A stretch of DNA of 64,000 bases, from the NCBI GenBank assembly GCA_964464175.1, contig CAYXFD010000002.1:124001-188000 (forward strand), written 5' to 3'. Numbering within the stretch: the stretch's first letter is position 1; every line of letters starts with the position of its first letter. Shown here piece by piece: positions 53,345 to 63,296 of this stretch. The translations under genes and the position numbers were made by a program. The notes under the pieces were generated by a model. That model was not told where the DNA came from and made no database searches. It was given only the letters and a program-made list of their open reading frames with translations. This DNA is from CAYXFD01 sp964464175. Lineage in GTDB: Bacteria; Cloacimonadota; Cloacimonadia; Cloacimonadales; JAJBBL01.

Positions 53345-53542
53345 GAATCAGATTCAACATATAATTGACTACATAATTTTCAAATCCTTATCCTGTCAAG
53401 GACAATCAATTATTAAACTCAGAAGCTTACTCACGAGATATTCATCTGTTACCGGTGTTAGCTTATTGTTGCCTGAGAACTAAAAAACACTATATTATCT
53501 ATAGTTAAGGATATTGAGGATGCTCAATAAAAGGAGGATGAT

Positions 53543-53836
53543 ATGAGTAAAAGAGATGTATATCTGGAAAAATTGAAAGCGAAGCTCGATAAATGGAATA
53601 GTGATATTCATGTATTGGAGAAGAAAATATCTAATATTCGAGGTGAATCGAAAGAAAAATATGAGAATCAGCTTAAGGAACTGCATAAATATCGTGACAT
53701 GGTCAAACATAAGATATCAGAAGTCCAGGAAACAGGCGAAGAATCCTGGAAAGAACTGAAAAGTGGTTTAGACCGCTCCTGGAAATCTCTGAAGAAAGGG
53801 ATAAAAGAGGCTGAGAAGAAGCTTAAAAAAGAGTAA
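53543..53836 (+). CDS. Small coiled-coil protein (sll1863-like stress family)
   Basis: 97 residues, highly charged (many Lys and Glu), predicted almost entirely helical with heptads ('YLEKLKAKLDKWNSDIHVLE', 'KYENQLKELHKYRDMVKHKI'). The ending 'GEESWKELKSGLDRSWKSLK' matches a widespread family of small coiled-coil proteins related to cyanobacterial sll1863, associated with stress. There is no signal peptide. AGGAGG lies 5 bases before the ATG. A sigma-54-like promoter follows about 100 bases after its stop, so it is probably transcribed separately from the next genes. Confidence 0.75.
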   Translation: MSKRDVYLEKLKAKLDKWNSDIHVLEKKISNIRGESKEKYENQLKELHKYRDMVKHKISEVQETGEESWKELKSGLDRSWKSLKKGIKEAEKKLKKE

Positions 53837-54162
53837 CTAAACTTCTGCACCTATCAAGTATCCCCCTTTTCTCTGTATATAGATAACGCAGAGTCAGCCA
53901 ATATAGGCTTATACTACAGATTTAACCATCCTTTGGCAAAGATATTGCTTTATATACCATTCTCATGACAAAAAAGCATTAATTTGTGTATGTTCTGATA
54001 GGATGAGCCAGCTTTTCTCTAGGACACAAGCGATGAGGTATGAAAACAGAATTACTTGAGAGGAGTTTGCCTTTGTTTTCCTGACAGCAACAGGCAGTTA
54101 AGGAATGGTTAGAGAATAATTAGAAATAGAAGATGTAATTAGTTAATGGAGGAATCACTATT
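53837..54162. other. Intergenic region and leader upstream of the secreted-protein genes
   Basis: 326 bp holding the sigma-54-like promoter at 53933-53949 and, if that is used, a leader of about 200 bases before the ATG at 54163. I see no riboswitch motif or small gene in the leader. Confidence 0.55.
53933..53949 (+). promoter_or_regulatory. Sigma-54-like promoter upstream of the secreted-protein genes
   Basis: TTTGGCAAAGATATTGCTTT: GG (53935-53936) and GC (53947-53948) separated by 10 bases, with good -24 (TTGGCA) and -12 (TTGCT) halves. Transcription would start near 53960. The enhancer-like element of the pilin promoters was not found at the corresponding distance, so a different activator is possible. 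Confidence 0.6.
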
Positions 54163-57100
54163 ATGAAAAAGAAACTGGTATTGATGTTAGTGTTAACAGT
54201 TTTGACAATGGGCTGTCTTTTAGCGACAGACCCCTCCGAATGGCAGGAAAACGGAATTCCGATCCGCCAGGGTGTAAATATTGAATGGTCAAGAGCCTCA
54301 GCAGTATTAGACAATGGCTCTGTGGTGTATGTATGGTCTGATACCCGAAACGGCGGTCGTGATCTCTGGGCGCAAGCAGTAGATGAAACCGGTGTACTTT
54401 GGGGAGAATCGGGAATTTTGGTTTGCGGTAAAGATGACCGGCAGGAAGACCCGGTTATCATTGCCACCAGTGACGGCAATGCCATTATTGCCTGGATTGA
54501 CTTTGAGCTTGACACCTATAATGGTGGTGTATTCGCACAAAAGATAAATCCACAGGGTGAATTGCTCTGGGACAGCTGTATTCCGTTATGTACTGCCGAC
54601 GGGATCCAGATTTCACTCAATATAGTCCCGGATAACGACGGTGGAGCTTATATTATCTGGCAGGATCATCGTGACGGAACGGTCAGCATTTACGGAGTTC
54701 ACATTGATGAAGATGGAGATAATTACCCCGGATGGCCGGAAAACGGTTTAGCTTTAGCATCTGGCTCCGGCGATCAGTCTAATCATACATTCTGGGAAGA
54801 TGGACAGGGTGGAGCTATTCTTGCTTATGTTAACAATGACGCTTATACGGATATTCATGTTAAACGAATCCTCTCCGACGGAGAGATTGCCTGGTTTGAG
54901 GTATTAGCAGAAGGTGAGCAGCAACATGGTTCTGTGAGGATGTCACCTTTCGGTTCCAATGCTTTTGGCTTTGCTTATCTTGACCGGATAACCGGATCAG
55001 ATAACGTTCATGTTCAAGCTCTGGATATTGACGGTAATTTTTTATGGACTGAATCTATCCCGGTTTATCCCGGGTACAGTAGTCAGCTAAATCCGAGAGT
55101 TGCTGCTGCTGCTGACGGTAATTTTATTGTAGTATGGGAAGACTACCGTATGGGTACCTCCGATCTCTATGTGCAAAAATTTGATATTGCCGGGAATACT
55201 CTTTGGGATAATGATGGTATGTTACTGGTTTCTGCTGCTCAGGATCAGAAGAATCCGAGAATAGAACCTGATGCTTCCGGAGGTTGTTATGTTGTTTGGG
55301 ACGATGCCCGTGCCGGTGGTCATCCTGAGATAGATATCTATATGCAGCATGTTTCAGCAGCTGGAAATCTTTCATGGGAAGTCGATGGCAGAGCTGTTGC
55401 TCTGATACCGGGAGAGACTTTTGCACCTCTTATCAAACCGACGGCTGATCATTTGTTTGTCAGTTGGGGAGATGGCAGAACAGGTTCGATAGGTATCTAT
55501 TTTCAGACCTATGATCTGGCTGGTAATCAGCTGCTTACCGATAACGGAGTTCAGGTTTACTGGGGTTTGAGTGGAGATGCCGAAGCATTAAGGGTAGTTC
55601 CCAACGGTGAATATATTTATGTGATCTGGAAAGATACCCGTTATGCCCACTTCGGAGATCAGATCAAAGTTCAAAAAATTGATTCGGGCGGAAACATTCA
55701 CTTTGAGGAAAATGGCATTTCAGTAGTAGCTTCTCATTCCGGAACCCGTCAGGATAAAATTCAGGCAATTGCCCATCATAATGGGGGATTGGTCTTAAGT
55801 TGGACTGAACAGCCCTCCGAATTTGTACTGGCTTATACGCAGGCTATCGATGCCGATGGTAATCCATTATGGGGAGATCAGGGACTAAGAACTTCAACCA
55901 ATGATCTCTGGTATGGGCAGGACAATCCTCACGTTTCTTATGACGGGAACGGAGCCTATATGGTTGGCTGGGATGAGACCGACATGACCTCTCCCGATTT
56001 GATCTGGCCCCGAAATCTCAGAGCACAAAAAGTTGTCAACGGTCAGAGAGTATGGGATGATGAAGGGGTTCTGCTTGCCTACCAGACAGATAATGATTTG
56101 GCTGACCATCATCTGCAGAGCGTAGTTGGGAGCTACTTTGTCTGGTTGCGGAGCGATAATGAAATTTACGTAAAACTTCTCGATGAAGATGGTAATGTTG
56201 CTGATGGTTGGGATGATTACGGTAATCTGGTCTGTGTTGAAAGTAGTACAAGAACGGCAGTCAAGAGCATAATGACCCCGGAGGGTCTGCTCGTTACCTG
56301 GCAGGACAGAAGAAACGGAACATCCGGTATCTATGGTCAGTTAGTCAGTGAAGAGGGTGATATGCTCTGGCAGGAAAACGGAATACCTTTAGCTGATTAT
56401 GACAATGACCAGTCGATAATCAGTCTTGTCTATGATCAGGGCTATTTTTATCTTACCTGGCGTGATGCCCGGATTAATCCAAGCCTTCAGGATGTAGGAA
56501 TGCAGAAGTTCGACATGAATGGAAATCCGCTTTGGGGTGATCCTTCACCCTATGTGGTTACGAATGATATCGAACAGAATTCCCCATCTATGACTGTGAT
56601 CGGGAACAGACTACTGGTAACCTGGGAAAACATCTACGGGGAAGCCGGTTCCAATATTCATTCTCAGATAGTTGATATCCAAAGCGGTAATACCCTTTGG
56701 AATCCTGACGGTATTATTCTTTGTGATGCCGAAAAGAGACAATATTCATCAACGGTAGTACCCTTTACCAACGGTTTTGGATTTGCTGCCTGGCGAGATG
56801 GAAGATCAAGCGGTAAGGAAGATATTATCGGGATATTTGCCCAAAAAGTTGATACGAATTTCATCAATGTATCTGATGATACCTTAGTCCCGCTGAGTCA
56901 TCTGCAATTACGTGGTAACTACCCAAATCCGTTCAATCCGGAAACAAAGATTTCTTTTGATATGTTGAGAAATGACCATGTCTCTCTCCGGATCTATAAC
57001 GTTCGGGGACAGTTGGTAAGAACTATGATAGACAATGAATTCCTGGAAAGAGGGAGTCATTTTGCAGTCTGGAAAGGAACTGATAATAATAACAAAGCAG

Positions 57101-57177
57101 TGGGAAGCGGTGTTTACTTTTATCAGCTTCAGGGAGAAAATTCGAACCAGGTTCGAAAGATGCTTTTGTTGAAATAA
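54163..57177 (+). CDS. Secreted beta-propeller-like repeat protein with Por sorting tail
   Basis: 1,004 residues. A signal peptide (1-21) contains 'TMGCLLA', a possible but atypical lipobox. The body is about ten to twelve repeats of ~70-80 residues around 'xxVxWxDxRxGxxxIYxQxxxxxGxxLWxxxGxxL', e.g. 'VTWQDRRNGTSGIYGQLVSE' and 'VVWEDYRMGTSDLYVQKFDI'. Such 4-strand repeats suggest one or two beta-propellers. The tail has 'GNYPNPFNPETKISF', 'IYNVRGQLVRTMI' and 'KMLLLK', so export by type IX secretion is expected. No catalytic residues are recognised; binding or structural function is inferred. First of three consecutive genes for Por-tail proteins (gaps of 43 and 77 bp). Confidence 0.85.
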   Translation: MKKKLVLMLVLTVLTMGCLLATDPSEWQENGIPIRQGVNIEWSRASAVLDNGSVVYVWSDTRNGGRDLWAQAVDETGVLWGESGILVCGKDDRQEDPVIIATSDGNAIIAWIDFELDTYNGGVFAQKINPQGELLWDSCIPLCTADGIQISLNIVPDNDGGAYIIWQDHRDGTVSIYGVHIDEDGDNYPGWPENGLALASGSGDQSNHTFWEDGQGGAILAYVNNDAYTDIHVKRILSDGEIAWFEVLAEGEQQHGSVRMSPFGSNAFGFAYLDRITGSDNVHVQALDIDGNFLWTESIPVYPGYSSQLNPRVAAAADGNFIVVWEDYRMGTSDLYVQKFDIAGNTLWDNDGMLLVSAAQDQKNPRIEPDASGGCYVVWDDARAGGHPEIDIYMQHVSAAGNLSWEVDGRAVALIPGETFAPLIKPTADHLFVSWGDGRTGSIGIYFQTYDLAGNQLLTDNGVQVYWGLSGDAEALRVVPNGEYIYVIWKDTRYAHFGDQIKVQKIDSGGNIHFEENGISVVASHSGTRQDKIQAIAHHNGGLVLSWTEQPSEFVLAYTQAIDADGNPLWGDQGLRTSTNDLWYGQDNPHVSYDGNGAYMVGWDETDMTSPDLIWPRNLRAQKVVNGQRVWDDEGVLLAYQTDNDLADHHLQSVVGSYFVWLRSDNEIYVKLLDEDGNVADGWDDYGNLVCVESSTRTAVKSIMTPEGLLVTWQDRRNGTSGIYGQLVSEEGDMLWQENGIPLADYDNDQSIISLVYDQGYFYLTWRDARINPSLQDVGMQKFDMNGNPLWGDPSPYVVTNDIEQNSPSMTVIGNRLLVTWENIYGEAGSNIHSQIVDIQSGNTLWNPDGIILCDAEKRQYSSTVVPFTNGFGFAAWRDGRSSGKEDIIGIFAQKVDTNFINVSDDTLVPLSHLQLRGNYPNPFNPETKISFDMLRNDHVSLRIYNVRGQLVRTMIDNEFLERGSHFAVWKGTDNNNKAVGSGVYFYQLQGENSNQVRKMLLLK

Positions 57178-57220
57178 TAATTGAGTTAATTGTAACAAGA
57201 AATAGAATCGGAGATAATTT

Positions 57221-59557
57221 ATGCGATATATAGTATTGATACTGGCATTGCTTGCAGCTGCAAGCATACTGACGGCTCAGTATCCCCCAATTCCAGATTT
57301 CTACCACCGCTATGACGATATGGTGGATAAACTCTTCATGTGGCAAGCGATGTATCCGGACACAGTTATGGTAGAGCAGATCGGATATTCCCAGGAAGAT
57401 GATATTCCAATCTATGCTGTAAAAATATCTGCAAATGTGCAGGAAAATGAGGATAAACCGGCTATTTTGATCGTCGGTTCGCTTCATGCTGAAGAGATAT
57501 TAGGAAATGAGATTGTAATGTATCATATAGAAGATATACTGCAATTCAGATTCTTGCTACCTTACCGCAGATGGTTGACTGAACTGGAGTTATGGTTCAT
57601 TCCGAATTTGAATCCGGAAGGGCTGCAGGTAGTAATGGATGACTGGGATGTTACCTACAGGAAAAACAAAAGAGATAATAATGAAAACGGGATGTTTGAT
57701 TATGTGCCGGGATTGGGTCAGGATATAGACGGAGTTGATCTGAACAGGAACTTTGATTTCAACTGGGTGCACGGAGATACTCTTTATCACCCTTCAGGAG
57801 CAGAGCCTTTTGATTACTACCGTGGTCCTTACCCGAATTCCGAAGATGAGATCCAGGCACTGCACAATCTGTTAGAACAACAACACTTTGTCTATTCGAT
57901 AGTATGGCATTCTTCCAGATCGGGTAACTTCTCAGAGAAGGTTTACTATTCTTTCAATTGGTATGAACACAGACCGTCTCCTGATTATTATCTGTCACAA
58001 TCAATTGGACAAGGTGTTGCAAGCAATATCAGAAAGTTCAACAGCTCCCAATACTATGAAAATCTCTTTTCTCAGGGTAGAGCCGGTAGTGCTCATGATT
58101 ACTTCTATAAAAATTACGGTACTATCCAGTTACTGGTTGAGTGTGGGACGCTGAATTTGCAGCCACAAAACGAAACTCATATGATGCAGATTGTCAATGA
58201 AGCTAAAAATGGTCAAAGCTGGTTATTTAATCGGGCTTTAAACGGCTATTTGGATGAAAGCCCAATGTTGACCGGACACATCAAAGATGCAAATACAAAT
58301 GAACCCTTAGCAGCAGAAGTAATAATCGAAGAGCACCAGGCAAGATTATTGGAGCCGAGGCTGAGCGATGAACTTTACGGAAGATATTGGAGACCATTAC
58401 TTTCCGGTTTGTACACTGTAACAGTCAGAAAACCGGGTTATGTTACTCAAACAGTAGAGAATATTGCTGTCAATAACTCAGGCTGGAGAGTTCTGGATTT
58501 CGCTTTAGAGAAATTACCGGAGACCGAATTCACCGGTACTGTTCGGTTAGACGGTATTCCGGTTGACGCTGAGATCCTTCTTTCTGACTACACAGAAGAA
58601 TTGTTCATTGTCGAAAATGGTAACTTCAGCTTTACTACCTATTCCGGAGAAAGGAGTATAAGAGTGACAGCCGCAGGTGCCTATCCCTACATCGGAACGA
58701 TAAATCTGCAACCGCTGCTTCATGAAGTTGAGATTAATCTGAGTGAAGAGCATTTGGTGTTTTTCGAAGATTGGGACACAGGTTGCTGTCTCTGGATAAT
58801 AGATGAGCCGTGGCAGCTTATCAGCGACAATTCGATATCAGGTTATGCAATTACTGACAGTAGAGGAGGGGGTAAGAATTTTTATGCCCCTAATACTGAT
58901 ACTAACATAACGACAAACTTTCCGATTAATCTTGTCTCATATACTCCCCCCAATTATCAGACACCATATTTGATTTTCTGGCAGCATCTTTATACCGAAT
59001 GGGATTATGATTTCGTTTATATTCAGGCAGCTAATGAGCTTGATGCTCCTGCTGAAGACTGGATAACTCTTTATAAAAATTCGGGTAAATTTGATTACTG
59101 GCATGAAGTATATGTTCCTATTGATGCTCTTGTCGGAGAAGAGTTTTACCTGCGATTAAGATTAACCTCGGACTCACCGGATAGCAGACTTGTTGATCCG
59201 GGTTGGACAGTAGATGATTTGAAGATAGTATCAGGAAACGCTAACTTGTTAGCAACAGATAATGAGCAAACTGACATGATTATGCCCCAAGCGGTTCTGC
59301 AACAGAACTATCCTAATCCCTTTAATCCGCAAACGAATATCTCATTTTCGATTACCGGAGAGGTTAGGGAAAAGGCAGAAATCAAGATTTACAATATAAA
59401 AGGTGCTTTAGTGAAGAGCTTTTTACTTACTGAAGAAGATCTCACAAGAGGGTCTGTTATCTGGAATGCCGCAGACAAAGCAAGTGGAGTTTATTTTTAC
59501 AGGCTTATGGTTGACGGTAAAGCGAAAGACATAAAGAAAGCTGTTCTGATAAAATAA
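57221..59557 (+). CDS. Secreted M14 zinc carboxypeptidase with Por sorting tail
   Basis: 778 residues. A signal peptide occupies 1-19. The M14 domain (about 25-350) has the zinc ligands His89 and Glu92 in 'GSLHAEE', His230 in 'SIVWHSS', and the catalytic Glu307 in 'LLVECGTL'; 'NLNPEG' and 'DLNRNF' complete the active site. Two carboxypeptidase-regulatory-like Ig domains follow (about 350-425 and 430-500), then a jelly-roll-like domain (about 510-670, 'FFEDWDTGCCLW'), then the tail 'QNYPNPFNPQTNISF ... AVLIK'. It should remove C-terminal amino acids from extracellular proteins or peptides. It is the middle gene of the Por-tail series. Confidence 0.92.
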   Translation: MRYIVLILALLAAASILTAQYPPIPDFYHRYDDMVDKLFMWQAMYPDTVMVEQIGYSQEDDIPIYAVKISANVQENEDKPAILIVGSLHAEEILGNEIVMYHIEDILQFRFLLPYRRWLTELELWFIPNLNPEGLQVVMDDWDVTYRKNKRDNNENGMFDYVPGLGQDIDGVDLNRNFDFNWVHGDTLYHPSGAEPFDYYRGPYPNSEDEIQALHNLLEQQHFVYSIVWHSSRSGNFSEKVYYSFNWYEHRPSPDYYLSQSIGQGVASNIRKFNSSQYYENLFSQGRAGSAHDYFYKNYGTIQLLVECGTLNLQPQNETHMMQIVNEAKNGQSWLFNRALNGYLDESPMLTGHIKDANTNEPLAAEVIIEEHQARLLEPRLSDELYGRYWRPLLSGLYTVTVRKPGYVTQTVENIAVNNSGWRVLDFALEKLPETEFTGTVRLDGIPVDAEILLSDYTEELFIVENGNFSFTTYSGERSIRVTAAGAYPYIGTINLQPLLHEVEINLSEEHLVFFEDWDTGCCLWIIDEPWQLISDNSISGYAITDSRGGGKNFYAPNTDTNITTNFPINLVSYTPPNYQTPYLIFWQHLYTEWDYDFVYIQAANELDAPAEDWITLYKNSGKFDYWHEVYVPIDALVGEEFYLRLRLTSDSPDSRLVDPGWTVDDLKIVSGNANLLATDNEQTDMIMPQAVLQQNYPNPFNPQTNISFSITGEVREKAEIKIYNIKGALVKSFLLTEEDLTRGSVIWNAADKASGVYFYRLMVDGKAKDIKKAVLIK

Positions 59558-59634
59558 TCATGAGCAAAGGAATAATAATTTCCGATCAGAGGATGAGTTT
59601 TCTGATGATTCTATACTGAAATTCTGGAGGAAGA

Positions 59635-62600
59635 ATGAATAGATACTTATTAATAATAATTACGATACTGCTCTATGCAATTACTTTGAACAGCATGCAG
59701 CAGGTTTCTCAATCAGCAGATAATGTAGTTAATTACACCCTGAATTATAACAGAGAGGAGATAACTGAAGAGGTAATTTCCCACACCGTAGCTCTGCTTG
59801 CGGAAGATGTGCAGATTCAGGTCAATAGAATGGTAACGGCTGTATATAACAGTTCGGATGAATTGCTCGAAAGAAGAAGCAATAATGATAATTCACGGAT
59901 AAGAGTAAGCAACCGATTTACGTTCAGAGAGATGTATGGTTTCACTGTTGCCGTGGAGTTAGTTAAAGAAGATAATGGTCTCAGGTCTGTTATAGAAGAG
60001 CTTGATTATACTATTATCGGTCAGGGGAGCAGAGAGATGCCGGTTGAGATATCCGAATCTTTCTATCCGTTATACGAAGCTTTAGCTGATAACTTTAGGA
60101 CATCATACCTTGTCAATTTGCCTTTTAAACAACCGGCAATGTTGATTATCAGTCATACCGGAACGATTGAACTGCCTACTAATTCTTTTGCCAAATGGAA
60201 AAGAGCAAGAGGATTAGAAGTTACTGTCGTTAATAGAACTGATATAGCAGCTAATCCTGGTAACACCGATATCAGAAACTATATAATCAATTTCTATCAA
60301 AATGCTGAAAATAAACCCGATTATCTTCTATTGATTGGTGGAGCAAGGACAGGAGCAAATTTACCTATGCCTGCTTTTTATGCCGGAGATCTAAATGATG
60401 CCACTGATCTTCCTTACGGGTTGATTGATGGTGATGATTATTTTCCGGAAATTCTGGTCGGTCGATTTTCCGTTAATAACAGCACGGAACTGGCTACATT
60501 AGTAAATAAAACGATCAAATACGAAAGAAATCCTTATATGACTGAGACTGACTGGATGACCAGGTCACTTGTAGTTGCTGGAAACTATTCATCTACTCCG
60601 CCGATTCCAATTACTCCGGTATTATTTTCTAAATGGCTGGTGAATCTTTTTTATGACTCGGGATATACCGAAGTAGATACGGTATTCTGGAAGCCAGGTG
60701 ATCCCTTAATGACACAACTTGTTGTCGATGCTGTAAATAGAGGTTCTCAGTTTATTAATTACCGTGGCTGGGGAGCTGCCATGGGTTGGCATTACCCTCT
60801 TTTCCATATTAGTCATCTTGAAAACACCATTGCCGGGGCAAAATCTCCGATTGTTAGCTCTTTTGTATGTAATACAGGAGATTATGCCAATCAATATCAT
60901 GATCCGAGTTTCGGAGAAGCCTGGATGAAAATGGGAACACCAGCCTCTCCGAATGGTGCAGTTGCTTTCATCGGACCAAGTTATCTTCATACCAGCACTG
61001 AGTTTAATAACGCAATGAGTAGTGGTTTTCATTGGGGAACTCAAGTTGAGGGAATCAGAAGCTTCGGTTCTGCAGTACTCCGCGGAAAAATCGAAACATT
61101 TAACGGTTATCCGAACGATCAAGGTCCTGGTGGAATTGTAGATTTCTATTTCAGGGCTTACAATACTCTATCCGATCCCTCTCTTAAGATGTGGGTACTG
61201 ATACCTGATGAGATGAATATTGCTCTTCCGGCTCAGATAGACCAGGGTACTAATTATATTGATTTTGCAGCACCGAATCTTTCCGGTGGCTATGTTACCA
61301 TAACCCGTGATGAAGAGAATTACACGACTCACCGGATTGAGGATGATTATGCTTTCATCCTCTTGAATCCTGAAGAACAGGGAGACATTATCCTAACGGT
61401 AACTGCTGAGAATCATCTTCCGGTAATTCAGACAATAGAGATAACAACTTCTGAGAATATTACCCTGATGGATTATGACTTCGGTGGTGCTGAGATCAAT
61501 CCCGGCGAAACAGTGACACTCAACACAATTTTAAAGAACTATAGCAACGAAAACATATCAAATGTTACGGCAACTTTGAGCAGTAATAGTCCTGATTATG
61601 TTACGATAGCCAACAATACGGCAGATTATGGAGACATCAGTTCCGGAGAAACAGCATCCGGAAGTTTTGAATTCTCTATTGAACCTGAATGCCCCCATCA
61701 AACTGTTATTCAGTTTTCTCTCAATATTTCCCCCACCGGTGATCTTGCCAAGATTCAGATGCTGGTGACCGGACTTCTTTTCGGGATAACCGAATATGAG
61801 GTCAATTCACCCAATGGAGTATTAGATCCGGGAGAAACAGCAACAATTGATGTCTCAATTGTAAATATCGGAAATGTTGATGCTTATGGATTAACTGCTC
61901 ATCTTGTACCGCAGACTGATGCTGTTTTTACTGATGATACTGTTTTAGATTTCGGAGACGTAGCGATTGGTTCTGCCGCCACAGCTTCCTTCGAGATTTC
62001 CGTTCATCCGGACACTTTTATCGGCAGACAGGTATATTTCCAGCTAAACTTTGAGGATCAGGCCGGGAGACACACAAGGTCTTACTTCAACACAACCATT
62101 GGAGAGGTGACCAATGAACATCCGACAGGTCCCTGCAGTTATGGTTATTATGCTTATGATAGTTACGATGTTACCTATTCCCAAGCTCCTGAGTTTGACT
62201 GGATAGATATAGATCCTGAAACTGGCGGACCGGGAGAGGACATGTGGCTGCCTGATGACGGTACAGTGACCATGGATATGCCCTTTACCTTCCGTTATTA
62301 CGGAATTGACTATGACGAGATTTCGATCTGCTCTAACGGCTGGGTAACTTTTATCCCGACAAACGAGATCAATTTCCGTAACTGGGAGATACCTATGCCT
62401 ATTGCCCCTAAGGGAATAATTGCACCCTTCTGGGATGATCTGAAAGGGTTGGATGATGTCGATAATGAACTCAGGATTGCCTATTATCATGATCAGACGA
62501 ACAACAGAATGATTATAAGCTGGTTAGATGCTTATAGTGTTGCCAATCTCACTCCGGAAGGATTAGAGAAAATCCAGTTGATCTTAGAGCCTCGCCCAGA

Positions 62601-63108
62601 CCAGGATGGAGACATTATTTTCCAGTATCACTCGGTATGGGATAACAATCATACCAGGAATTATTCTACTACCGGGATCATGGATCATACCCGGACTGTC
62701 GGTTTGCTTTATTCTTATGCCAACAACTATCCTCCTTCAGCAACACCTGTCGAGGACGGTTTAGCTATCAGAATAACAACCGATGCTCCCGACAACTATA
62801 CAGCAGCTGATAACCCGGAAATCCCTTCGGTGGGTGTCTCTCTCCGGCAAAACTATCCTAATCCTTTCAATCCGGAAACAGTGATCGAATTCAGTTTGCC
62901 CCTTCAAAGCCCTGCCAAGCTTGAGGTATTCAATATCAGAGGACAGAGAATAAAAACTCTTGTGAACCGGGAGCTCGACTTTGGTCTTCACAGATATGTC
63001 TGGAACGGTACCGATGACAGAGGAAGAAACGTAGGAAGCGGGATCTATTTCTATCGTTTAGCAACAACCGAGGAAACGATAGTTAAAAGAATGATCCTGA
63101 TGAAATAG
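59635..63108 (+). CDS. C25 (gingipain-family) protein lacking the usual catalytic His, with Por sorting tail
   Basis: 1,157 residues. A signal peptide occupies 1-20. The C25 caspase-like domain (about 165-530) shows 'PDYLLLIGGARTG', 'FPEILVGRFSVNN' and the Cys412 block 'SSFVCNTGDYAN'. The position of the catalytic His (usually 'YxGHGS') reads 'NYRGWGAAMGWHYP', with Trp379 in place of His; His385 lies nearby. Two CARDB-like Ig domains follow (about 610-820, 'PGETVTLNTILKNYSN', 'PGETATIDVSIVNIGN'), then a beta-sandwich (about 840-1040), and the tail 'QNYPNPFNPETVIEF'. Whether it is an active peptidase is open. GGAGGAAGA precedes the ATG. Confidence 0.85.
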   Translation: MNRYLLIIITILLYAITLNSMQQVSQSADNVVNYTLNYNREEITEEVISHTVALLAEDVQIQVNRMVTAVYNSSDELLERRSNNDNSRIRVSNRFTFREMYGFTVAVELVKEDNGLRSVIEELDYTIIGQGSREMPVEISESFYPLYEALADNFRTSYLVNLPFKQPAMLIISHTGTIELPTNSFAKWKRARGLEVTVVNRTDIAANPGNTDIRNYIINFYQNAENKPDYLLLIGGARTGANLPMPAFYAGDLNDATDLPYGLIDGDDYFPEILVGRFSVNNSTELATLVNKTIKYERNPYMTETDWMTRSLVVAGNYSSTPPIPITPVLFSKWLVNLFYDSGYTEVDTVFWKPGDPLMTQLVVDAVNRGSQFINYRGWGAAMGWHYPLFHISHLENTIAGAKSPIVSSFVCNTGDYANQYHDPSFGEAWMKMGTPASPNGAVAFIGPSYLHTSTEFNNAMSSGFHWGTQVEGIRSFGSAVLRGKIETFNGYPNDQGPGGIVDFYFRAYNTLSDPSLKMWVLIPDEMNIALPAQIDQGTNYIDFAAPNLSGGYVTITRDEENYTTHRIEDDYAFILLNPEEQGDIILTVTAENHLPVIQTIEITTSENITLMDYDFGGAEINPGETVTLNTILKNYSNENISNVTATLSSNSPDYVTIANNTADYGDISSGETASGSFEFSIEPECPHQTVIQFSLNISPTGDLAKIQMLVTGLLFGITEYEVNSPNGVLDPGETATIDVSIVNIGNVDAYGLTAHLVPQTDAVFTDDTVLDFGDVAIGSAATASFEISVHPDTFIGRQVYFQLNFEDQAGRHTRSYFNTTIGEVTNEHPTGPCSYGYYAYDSYDVTYSQAPEFDWIDIDPETGGPGEDMWLPDDGTVTMDMPFTFRYYGIDYDEISICSNGWVTFIPTNEINFRNWEIPMPIAPKGIIAPFWDDLKGLDDVDNELRIAYYHDQTNNRMIISWLDAYSVANLTPEGLEKIQLILEPRPDQDGDIIFQYHSVWDNNHTRNYSTTGIMDHTRTVGLLYSYANNYPPSATPVEDGLAIRITTDAPDNYTAADNPEIPSVGVSLRQNYPNPFNPETVIEFSLPLQSPAKLEVFNIRGQRIKTLVNRELDFGLHRYVWNGTDDRGRNVGSGIYFYRLATTEETIVKRMILMK

Positions 63109-63158
63109 AAAAGCAGAGTGTTAGGGAATCTGCCCCAACTTTAAAGAATATTGATCGA

Positions 63159-63189
63159 AAAGAGCCTGAAATATCCTTTCAGGCTCTTT
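63159..63189 (+). terminator. Rho-independent terminator after the C25-family gene
   Basis: A 13-bp perfect stem, AAAGAGCCTGAAA (63159-63171) / TTTCAGGCTCTTT (63177-63189), with a 5-base loop and T-rich ends on both strands. It lies about 50 bases past the stop at 63108 and closes the secreted-protein gene series. Confidence 0.88.
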
Positions 63190-63296
63190 ATCATTCCGGA
63201 CTTAAGTCATCCTGATTTAAGTATTAGGTTATTCAAATCGGCTTTTTAGATTGACTAATTCTCAAGTTTCATCGAGAAGGTGATGAAGAGGTCATT

